A stretch of 38,788 nt of DNA, taken from assembly GCA_003133205.1 (NCBI GenBank), contig PKWK01000009.1:1-38788 (forward strand), read 5' to 3'. The notes beneath the pieces were generated by a model. The model was not told where the DNA came from, did no database searches, and saw only the letters and a list, made by a program, of their open reading frames with translations. The translations under genes and the position numbers were made by a program. Source of the stretch: Granulicella sp. (GTDB lineage: Bacteria; Acidobacteriota; Terriglobia; Terriglobales; Acidobacteriaceae). Numbering within the stretch: position 1 is the first letter of the stretch; the number at the start of each line of letters is the position of its first letter. This document shows positions 18,401 through 24,001 of this stretch, piece after piece.

Positions 18401-18718
18401 GAGGGCGTCGTTGGCCGGAGTCAGGACAAGCACCACCGGCTTGTTCGAGGGGAGCCCGTCAGGGGCTTCTCCCCGGCGAACCGCATCCAGTATCGAGATG
18501 GCGACCGCCAATGCCACGTACGTCTTGCCCAGGCCGACTTCGTCGGCAAGGATCATCAACTCCCGCCGTTCACTCTCCTTAGCCCCAAAAAATCGGCCAA
18601 GGATAGCGCTGGTTGTAGCCGCCTGGCGTGCACTATCCTGCTCGATCTGGGCAGCAAACCCCGGCTTGTTGCCGAAAACCTGACGCAGCGAACGACGTAG
18701 GTCGATCTTTAGGGACAG
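15416..18718 (-). CDS. Second SNF2-family helicase/ATPase, probable CTG start
   Basis: This is a SNF2-type ATPase of about 1100 aa. Motifs are Walker A DEVGLGKT, DEIH (about 240 residues after the Walker A region), LGLSATPFQL, TSVGQEGIDLH and EQRTGRVDRIGS near the C-terminus. A charged segment with SERAGRARRSSDPEAREHAR sits mid-protein. The first in-frame ATG/GTG/TTG is a TTG at 18559, but that leaves only five residues before the Walker A box. Protein-like sequence (LSLKIDLRRSLRQVFGN..., then AAQIEQDSARQAATTSAIL) continues upstream in the same frame with no stop. The only reasonable start is a CTG at 18718, two bases after the PLD stop and 12 bases after GGGAGG. Translational coupling to the PLD gene is therefore likely. 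It is clearly distinct from the SNF2 protein at 7580. It probably acts as the DNA motor for the PLD partner, an inference from gene order. The 18559 start remains the alternative. Confidence 0.82.
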   Translation of the reverse strand: MSLKIDLRRSLRQVFGNKPGFAAQIEQDSARQAATTSAILGRFFGAKESERRELMILADEVGLGKTYVALAVAISILDAVRRGEAPDGLPSNKPVVLVLTPANDALFNKWMREAEAFKTDCARQDGGLDWLQVRSPVDNSKSGNIIHLSAQIREATRSQPMLIIAKQSVLGAALHDRDLWRRRGLAALFGHFRTHTETRRYWCRRGRVFDTFGIPELNELLDLRSSGPLWDDLHFPDLQRAFFRVLQNHAKLADRAAAALTGTDEIALSGILDDLARFALVSDWPLLPLVIIDEIHGLKNEYVQSRRRFEALLKGKFCRLLGLSATPFQLRHDELLSILKLRHALALPRERLDALDQAEAILGVAMKVARDSGETFRRRWKALRRVDQKAVSDTWNAVMGAEKSERPALADQVRPPRIAHAIVAALDLEQRNSELRRHLRPFVIRHQHPRGYREHFVGNQALAGGHGSPTFNWSPGMEVRGNDELAQYLMMRAVALAKEERGLPSLGAELTGSYRHLVETAAVWKKLAQASNPLLRDYRGVLEQMIGKRTQVHDPDTEHRKVQATVGRALEFFKRGKKSLVFCVYTKTAETIRDQIQMAIDVYLGETRDDVFGDAAAFDNFRRRFFNRREALFSLIQDHPLLGEFRGGRVGVEPQVALTANHLRQIAALMVEHGEDAESDKPDRRLLIAATEHVAVKSWREDAEGVKWLGEVLRNCPETEERMVDPLWLEAREPLSRSERAGRARRSSDPEAREHARDPLEAEETDVQTLTGQSPRAVEDAVDSWVRRLREDAIGEIVAPYFRQGLIASHASRQPLLAKHHQESLAEFDLETRAVAGQVFRRILMAEEFLLRYLADVEKERTEKWADYLSERYVKPLDGHLESLCDRVHAYLETLVRAKKNRALLSGYHAGAENRNVVQLVKGDTQNRDRYFLGFNTPYRPEILVSTSVGQEGIDLHRECRHVIHHDLCWNPATIEQRTGRVDRIGSKVERERMGAHDGQGPTLEIAVPYLAATYDERMFEELYRRAQLFEVTLGGDMRVEGRIDPEHDASERRRRETLGIGTDNEDIGDDTDEAGVVDLPPDMIERLRVDLSVWKPSDV

Positions 18719-18720
18719 TT

Positions 18721-20883
18721 TTATCTGGCGCCTCCCAGAATTCGCTGTTGGTAAAGGCGAAACCCTTCAGCTTGCAGTTCCTCGTGTTTCGAAACAAGGT
18801 TGTCCAACATCTCCCTGCAACGCGCGACGACGGGAGAGAAGCACTCCTGTAATCCGGAATCGGTGACGAGAGCCTGGCTGCGAAGCAGTGCCGCGAGAAT
18901 CTCTGTCAACTGGAAGCCTACAGATGTCGGGGTCTTCACCGGTTCATCCGATGCTGGAATTTGCGTGAGACTGGCGTAGGCACGCTCTGCTAATTCCAGC
19001 GGGCTTGTGGGGCCGCGCAATACCGCGTCGAGCGAGGCTCTCGAATAACCTGCACGTCGGATTTCAGCTTCTATGCCCGGTATCGCCTGCACGAATCGAC
19101 GAATGAAGTAGGCGAGGATTCGTCTGGTATCAATCGGCGCATCAGTCGACGGTCCGTCGAACTCCTGTCCAGGCAAGCCGCTTCCTTCTTCCCATTCCTC
19201 TGGCTCCTTGCCAAAAAGAAAGTATTCAGTCAGGTCTCCTTCCGTCGGTTTACGTCCGATCAGAAGAAGTGGCAGACGTGTCTTGTCGTCAAAGCGAACG
19301 GGGAAGGTCGCCGAATGGCCGTTCCAACGAACTTCAACGAACACGTGCGGCAGAATCTGCTGGCCCGAGGGATCGGCCGTCAGGGGCTCCAGATGGTCAT
19401 TGCATCGTAGGCAAGAAGCAAGATCCACCGTGACATCCGCGGCGGACGGCTCGCTGTGTAAATCTGCCCGGTAAAGGAGCCAGAAGCAGCTGTCACCCGT
19501 CTTTGCAGGGATGGGCATTAGCAGAACGAGATCGGCTGGAATCGTCTCTCGAAAGCGAACGGTGACTATCGATCCCGAGGCGACGACCTCGGAAAGAAAC
19601 CCCGGAACGGACTTTTCTTCTTTGGAGGAAGGGTGAACGGTTGTTGGCGCTTTGCCAGACTGAACTTCGGTTGCCGGGCCGGCAAAGGTCAACAAACCCG
19701 ACACCTGCTTCCTCTGGCGTGACGTGAGGCGATATACGAAGCCCGCTTCAAAGTTGGACGGGCCGCCGAGCCCGAGACCTCGTCGGGTGCAGTTTGATGA
19801 ACCTGCATAAAGAACACTTCCTGCCGTCCCATCCACAAGAATCATCTTGGCGTGCAATGACCGCTGGACTTCTTCTCCATTGGAGTTCACGGCTTCCAAT
19901 CGGGTAGCGAGTTCTTTCTCCTCCATCTCATCACCGATGTCAGCCACAGTTACGCTTGAATCCTGCCGGACTGCATCCGGTAGCGCGGGGCGCAGATAAA
20001 GTCTGCTACCGAGACGGCTCTTCAGATCAACCGCCAGACTGCTGTCGAACACGGGCAGCCAGCTCTTGCCATCCGCGGACCTCTCGCCGCAGCAGACCAT
20101 CTCCAGACTGGCCGGTGAGCCGAGCAGCTGAAACAGGTGAAAAAGCGCCTCGGGGGCCGTGCTACCTTCCGTCCAGAAGGGCGAGACCACGGTTACCGTC
20201 TCGGGAGCCTTGTTTGACATGGCTGCCCATGAGTCGCGGATTGCCGAAACGACCTCGGTTGCAGCGACCAGCGCGACTGGATCGTCAGGTCCAGCGGTTC
20301 CGTCCGGAAGAAGAGATGCCTGAGCCGCAAATGCTGCCAACTGGCGTGAAAGTTGCGGGATTCGTGATTCAGCGCCGATCTGTCGAACGAGTCCGATAGC
20401 GGTCGTCAGAAGGGTACGCGGCGTCGAATTTCTTCCACCGTAGTCCGCTGACACGACGCATTCGTAATTGCGGCGAAACCCTTGTCGGGTCAGATTCGCC
20501 GATCCGACGATCAGGCGCATTCGACGATCTGGCGGTGCGCCATCGACCCGGTCTTCACGAACCCACATCAGCAGCGAGATCTTGGAGTGCAGCTTGCGGA
20601 AGGCGACGGGGATGGCGTCGATTCGAGGGGATAGGCGAGCCAGGCTGTCACAACCTCCGAGGTCGTACAGCACGGACACCTCCACCTTTTGAAGCTTTCG
20701 CTCCAGTTCCGAGCGAAACGCCTTCAGCCGACTGACGGATGACCGAACACCAAGTGCTGCGGCTAGGAGTTCTTCTTCAAAAAACGCGAAATCGACCTGA
20801 TAGGTTGTCGCGACAAGGGATTCGAGGACGAACCCCTCACCGGGCGGCAAGTAGTGATCGATAAGGCGGCAGCTTCTTTCCAT
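18721..20883 (-). CDS. Phospholipase D-type protein with two HKD motifs (DrmC-like candidate nuclease)
   Basis: This 720-aa protein carries two HxK motifs of the PLD superfamily. The first is KLHSKISLL with GSANLT (His99, Lys101, Asn130). The second is SLHAKMILVDG with GSSNCT (His about 343, Lys about 345, Asn about 363). Two HKD halves make one active site, so the protein could be a self-contained phosphodiesterase. In this setting it is more likely a nuclease than a lipase; PLD proteins serve as DrmC in DISARM and as partners of helicases in other defence loci. The C-terminal 250 residues have no recognised fold. There is no signal peptide, so it is cytoplasmic. It starts 20 bases after the upstream gene ends, and its stop sits against the SNF2 gene. 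DrmC proteins are usually much shorter with one HKD motif, so this is not a standard DrmC. Confidence 0.8.
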   Translation of the reverse strand: MERSCRLIDHYLPPGEGFVLESLVATTYQVDFAFFEEELLAAALGVRSSVSRLKAFRSELERKLQKVEVSVLYDLGGCDSLARLSPRIDAIPVAFRKLHSKISLLMWVREDRVDGAPPDRRMRLIVGSANLTRQGFRRNYECVVSADYGGRNSTPRTLLTTAIGLVRQIGAESRIPQLSRQLAAFAAQASLLPDGTAGPDDPVALVAATEVVSAIRDSWAAMSNKAPETVTVVSPFWTEGSTAPEALFHLFQLLGSPASLEMVCCGERSADGKSWLPVFDSSLAVDLKSRLGSRLYLRPALPDAVRQDSSVTVADIGDEMEEKELATRLEAVNSNGEEVQRSLHAKMILVDGTAGSVLYAGSSNCTRRGLGLGGPSNFEAGFVYRLTSRQRKQVSGLLTFAGPATEVQSGKAPTTVHPSSKEEKSVPGFLSEVVASGSIVTVRFRETIPADLVLLMPIPAKTGDSCFWLLYRADLHSEPSAADVTVDLASCLRCNDHLEPLTADPSGQQILPHVFVEVRWNGHSATFPVRFDDKTRLPLLLIGRKPTEGDLTEYFLFGKEPEEWEEGSGLPGQEFDGPSTDAPIDTRRILAYFIRRFVQAIPGIEAEIRRAGYSRASLDAVLRGPTSPLELAERAYASLTQIPASDEPVKTPTSVGFQLTEILAALLRSQALVTDSGLQECFSPVVARCREMLDNLVSKHEELQAEGFRLYQQRILGGAR

Positions 20884-20903
20884 ACGTCATCCAGTCCCTG
20901 CAG

Positions 20904-22232
20904 TCAGCTGCCTTTTGGGATTACGCGGTTCTCGCGCAGCATGTACACAAATGGTTCCAGCCGGTACGGGTGCGTGAGTGACTTGCCAACGGCGAGTTCT
21001 TGCCGATCATTTCTTTGGAAGCGCGGCGAAGGCCGCAGCAGCGTGTTGCTGTCGCTAGCGATCCAGTCCCGCTTCGGCATTCCCCCGTCCATCTTGCCCG
21101 ACTGGACCCGATGATGACGATCAAGCAACTCAGTCACAAGTTCGTGCTCGGATCGGCAGCGGTCCACCTGAAAGGACCATCCGGCCAAACCGTCGACCGC
21201 ATCACGGACATCGAATCTCTCGCACCGCTCGCGGAATCCCCACAGGTTCTTGGCCGTCTCCCGGCAGCGGTCGGCAGCTTTGCGGAAATCGCGGTCAACA
21301 ACCAGATCTGCAACGGGCTTGCCTGCATTCTGGGTCCCCCACCACAAAAGCGTTTCAAAGACTGCCAGTACCGCCTCGTGGAAGTGTTCTGTCACAACGA
21401 TGGCGTCAATAACGACGGGGAGACCGAGTTCGATGGCCCGTGGCAGTGTTGCCAGAATCTGGCGCAGGCGCGCCAGAGCAGAGGTGTCCCAGGCATCTGG
21501 TATCTCGCCCGTCATCTTTGCAAGCGCCCGGCCCACGCATTCGCGGCGGTCATCGGCCGTCAGGGCTTCTCCCAACTGCTGGCGTTCCTTGTGACCGGCT
21601 GCCTGCATGTGGCATGTCTCGCTCCACGCGATAAGGTCTTCCAGTGAGAGCGAGACGCGATGGGCCTTTTCCGGATCGGCCAATCTCTCCCTGTCCTTGC
21701 TCTCCAGCGGCATCTCAGGGAACTGCTCGGCGAGCTCACGCCCCTCGTCGGCCAGCGATCCTGTATCGGCCTCCACGAGTTGTCCCCCGACCAGGGCGGT
21801 CCAATAGGTTCCGACCGCGCCGGTGCGCGATTGGTACTTCAGGAGCTTAAAGTCACAGTTCACCTTCTTGCCGCCGCTGGCGAAGTTCCTATAGCTCTTC
21901 TCGGCGTAGGTGATGCCTCGCAGACCATCCGCTGCGCCCTCGTGACCAGCTTCACGCGCCGCAACGCAGGCCAGAGCCCATAGGCGTTCAAAGGGCTCCA
22001 CAGCCTTTCGCCGTTGCGCCAGGCCCGATGCGCCCGGAAGAATCTGTCTGTGTTTTTCCGCACCGGCGAGCGCGGCGCACACCATGGAAAGGTATCGCGA
22101 GCGAGTGGTGATGGTCGTCACTCCCGGCAACAGCAAGTCCGCGAGCGTGACATAAGTCTGAAGTGCCCCAAGCGGGTCAATGCTGCCAGAGCTTCCTCCC
22201 ACTGGATCGTATTCGGTCAAAAACGGCAGCAT
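20904..22232 (-). CDS. Uncharacterised protein with LLPG-TT-RxRY motif (DUF6361-like)
   Basis: This 442-aa soluble protein is the first gene of the minus-strand operon. I chose the ATG at 22232 because GCAGGAG lies six bases before it; a TTG six codons upstream is less likely. The N-terminal part holds DPLGALQTYVTLADLLLPG then TTITTRSRYLS, which recalls the signature I associate with DUF6361 proteins (a pattern FPG-TT-TRARY). I am not certain of the family. The remainder is alpha-helical in style, with several Trp and Cys, and no nuclease or ATPase motif that I can see. In gene order it precedes a PLD protein and an SNF2 motor, so it may be the recognition or scaffolding subunit; that is inference. 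No membrane segment or signal peptide is visible. Confidence 0.65.
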   Translation of the reverse strand: MLPFLTEYDPVGGSSGSIDPLGALQTYVTLADLLLPGVTTITTRSRYLSMVCAALAGAEKHRQILPGASGLAQRRKAVEPFERLWALACVAAREAGHEGAADGLRGITYAEKSYRNFASGGKKVNCDFKLLKYQSRTGAVGTYWTALVGGQLVEADTGSLADEGRELAEQFPEMPLESKDRERLADPEKAHRVSLSLEDLIAWSETCHMQAAGHKERQQLGEALTADDRRECVGRALAKMTGEIPDAWDTSALARLRQILATLPRAIELGLPVVIDAIVVTEHFHEAVLAVFETLLWWGTQNAGKPVADLVVDRDFRKAADRCRETAKNLWGFRERCERFDVRDAVDGLAGWSFQVDRCRSEHELVTELLDRHHRVQSGKMDGGMPKRDWIASDSNTLLRPSPRFQRNDRQELAVGKSLTHPYRLEPFVYMLRENRVIPKGS

Positions 22233-22338
22233 TTGATCTCCTGCTGTCAATATGTCGCCGATCGTACGGCTGAAGCGCTGTCACAGCGCGGTATCGATGT
22301 GGGAGCAGTGAAAGTGCTCATTCTTTGAACCTTAGCCC

Positions 22339-22977
22339 TTATAAGTCAAGGGCTCCGAGCCCCTGGAGATTGAAGCCTTGTAGATTCAATAGCTTGCAGG
22401 CCTGGGAACTTAAACTACACCGGAATCCGATCTCGTAGTCTGATGGCCCGGACCCCACTTGGAAAGCGCGATGGCTGATAACCGACCTGCGCACAGGGCA
22501 TCCGGCCGACACTCGGCTTTTCTTCAATACAAAGCTCATCGGCTCAAGGTCGTAATAGGGCTCGTCACTTAGCTTGACGGTCAATACGCCCGAGTCCGCG
22601 TCGTAACTTACGGCGGGGATGATACCAAAGCAAAAGAGGTCCACAGGCCGCATCCCGTGGAATAGCGGAGTCGAAGCGAACGCAGTTTGGCGCTCCTCAA
22701 ATGCAGCCGAGGTTTCGAAATCGGATTTTGTGTAGCCAGCCTCGTGCGCGAACAGAGACGAGAAAACTGCTGAAGGATCGTGGCCCAGGAAGCCGGTTGG
22801 GAGCGATCCGCGTGTCACGTCCAGCGCTTGTGTCGAGTAGGCGCTGGATTGGGGCCGCGGCGCTTTCGGCGCAGTATTCTGAGCGGCGATAGTGCTGTGC
22901 GCGAGAATGGCGAGCGTGATGCAGGAGAGATAAGCGTTCAGAGCGGCGCCTCTTGAAGCATGCGGGAAGCGTACCAT
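22339..22977 (-). CDS. Small exported hypothetical protein
   Basis: This 212-aa protein has a plausible signal peptide. After MVRFPHASRGA comes a hydrophobic stretch (LSCITLAILAHSTIAA) and a likely cut before QNTAPKAP. The mature part contains YTKSDFETSAAFEERQ, a wording common in small secreted bacterial proteins of unknown role, and four cysteines that could pair outside the cytoplasm. The repeat-like end reads LLNLQGFNLQGLGALDL. It resembles no family I can name. The ribosome binding site is weak. It lies 106 bases upstream of the defence operon on the same strand; I think it is a neighbour, not a component. A 7-bp stem (AGCCCTT...AAGGGCT, 22334-22354) overlaps its stop codon but has no U-tract. 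Confidence 0.6.
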   Translation of the reverse strand: MVRFPHASRGAALNAYLSCITLAILAHSTIAAQNTAPKAPRPQSSAYSTQALDVTRGSLPTGFLGHDPSAVFSSLFAHEAGYTKSDFETSAAFEERQTAFASTPLFHGMRPVDLFCFGIIPAVSYDADSGVLTVKLSDEPYYDLEPMSFVLKKSRVSAGCPVRRSVISHRAFQVGSGPSDYEIGFRCSLSSQACKLLNLQGFNLQGLGALDL

Positions 22978-23035
22978 CGAATCGGCTCAGAGGAAAGAAT
23001 TTCAGCTAAACAGGAATTCTTCGGTGCGATGTACC

Positions 23036-23165
23036 TCAGCGGACCCGGCTGGCGGGAAGATGGACGCGGGTGCCTTTGCTGTCGACGGCTACGGTGACGG
23101 GCATGTCGACGACTTCGAACTCGTAGATGGCGTCGATGGCGACGGGGACCGCGCTCGGACGGCTC
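23036..23165 (-). pseudogene. Possible C-terminal remnant of a class I (Fe-S) fumarate hydratase
   Basis: The minus strand encodes VAIDAIYEFEVVDMPV then TVAVDSKGTRVH before a TGA at 23036. From memory this resembles the C-terminal end of some class I fumarases (an EAIYEF-DMPVTVAVDS-G-SVH pattern). Only about 40 residues are present, with no catalytic or Fe-S cysteines, so it cannot be an enzyme. The GC-rich third codon positions fit former or real coding sequence. It lies in the same frame as, and directly after, the stop of the upstream small gene. A possible start is the GTG of VETKSRPS. It may be a gene fragment left by a rearrangement at the island edge. Confidence 0.4.
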
Positions 23166-23194
23166 TTCGTCTCCACGCTCCAGATCGTCGAGAC

Positions 23195-23461
23195 TCATCG
23201 CCGGACTCTTACAAGCTTTTGGTGTTGTGCGTCTGCAAGCCTTAGCTGCACGCTTCCCGGCCGGCGCTCCACCAGGCAGCGCTCGACCAGGTTGTGGTCG
23301 TCAATCGGGCAGTGGGCTTCCCGCAGGATATCGAGGATCCGCTGGCCGTCAGTGTAGCGGAACTTGCGCCCGATCTGACGATTTCCCTGGCAGAACGTCA
23401 CATGGTAGACGCCCTGCATCTCGATGAAGAACATCCGGACCAGGTGCTCCATACCCTCCAC
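23195..23461 (-). CDS. Small hypothetical protein (up to 88 aa)
   Basis: The sequence reads as genuine protein: VYHVTFCQGNRQIGRKF, DGQRILDILREAHCPIDD and LVERCLVERRPGSVQLRL, with few rare residues and a mixed alpha/beta pattern. I cannot assign a family. The start is uncertain: the ATG at 23452 has GGAGGG too close to it, while later ATG codons (before QGVYHV, for example) lack clear ribosome binding sites. It may be the C-terminal part of an older gene. A 10-bp hairpin lies 56 bases upstream. Confidence 0.5.
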   Translation of the reverse strand: MEGMEHLVRMFFIEMQGVYHVTFCQGNRQIGRKFRYTDGQRILDILREAHCPIDDHNLVERCLVERRPGSVQLRLADAQHQKLVRVRR

Positions 23462-23916
23462 ATGCTAGCGGATTGCAAGGCGAAGGTAAAGCAAAACTGC
23501 GTGCCTGCGTATGAAGAGCGGCACCCTTATCTTTTTTGGGCGGGGTGCCGCTGCGTTGAAATCGAACGGGATCTAATTCTTAGAATTGGGCGGGTGCGGT
23601 CGGATGCGACGCATTGTTCGTTCCCGTATACGTATGCTACCTCGCCTTCTTTCATGGGAGGAGAATCGGCTGGGGCTGATATCGACCCAGAACACCGATG
23701 CGGCCGTTTTCCGCGCACTGAAGCCGGAGTGCAATTCTCATTGGGTCCTGGAAAACGCGCCAGTGTCCAATTTTCCTGCCCCGACCCGATTATGTGATCC
23801 CGGTACACTGGCCGACGTTCCGGTACCAATCTGCCGTCGACGAGTGCATTGCGATTATTCACTAGGGAATGGCCTCCGCGGGCGTCCAAATCAGACCGTT
23901 AGCCTTAAAGATGAGC
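23462..23916. other. Intergenic stretch with one hairpin, no convincing gene
   Basis: Open frames on both strands overlap each other, are low in recognisable patterns and have no good ribosome binding sites. Besides the hairpin at 23517-23552 and the palindromes that start at 23917, I see nothing in it. It separates the small-gene cluster from the Avs-like gene. Confidence 0.4.
23517..23552. terminator. 10-bp hairpin with a T-rich loop
   Basis: AGCGGCACCC pairs with GGGTGCCGCT around a 16-base loop that contains six T in a row. There is no U-tract after the stem on either strand, so it may be a leader structure of the small minus-strand gene or a weak terminator. Confidence 0.4.
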
Positions 23917-23953
23917 GCGTTCTATAACGCATCGGAGGAATATCCTCGGATGC
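23917..23953 (+). promoter_or_regulatory. Promoter-like box and operator-like palindrome ahead of the Avs-like gene
   Basis: TATAAC at 23923-23928 is a fair -10 box; the -35 at the right distance (TTAGCC, 23899-23904) is poor. The box lies inside the small inverted repeat GCGTT-CTAT-AACGC. Immediately after it is a 25-base palindrome, GCATCGGAGGA-ATA-TCCTCGGATGC (23929-23953), with 10 of 11 pairs matching. Placed at the expected transcription start, it could be an operator or a stable 5-prime hairpin in the leader. The gene's ATG is 48 bases further on. Confidence 0.4.
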
Positions 23954-24001
23954 CAGCTTGCGCCTGGCTTATGGCGCTGTAATCATGAGAACTCCAAGTC
24001 T

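Noticed and set aside
15416..20883. The PLD and SNF2 genes as parts of a Dpd (7-deazapurine) cluster
   Set aside because: Dpd clusters also have PLD and SNF2 members, but no DpdA-like transglycosylase or queuosine-type biosynthesis gene is present in the window.
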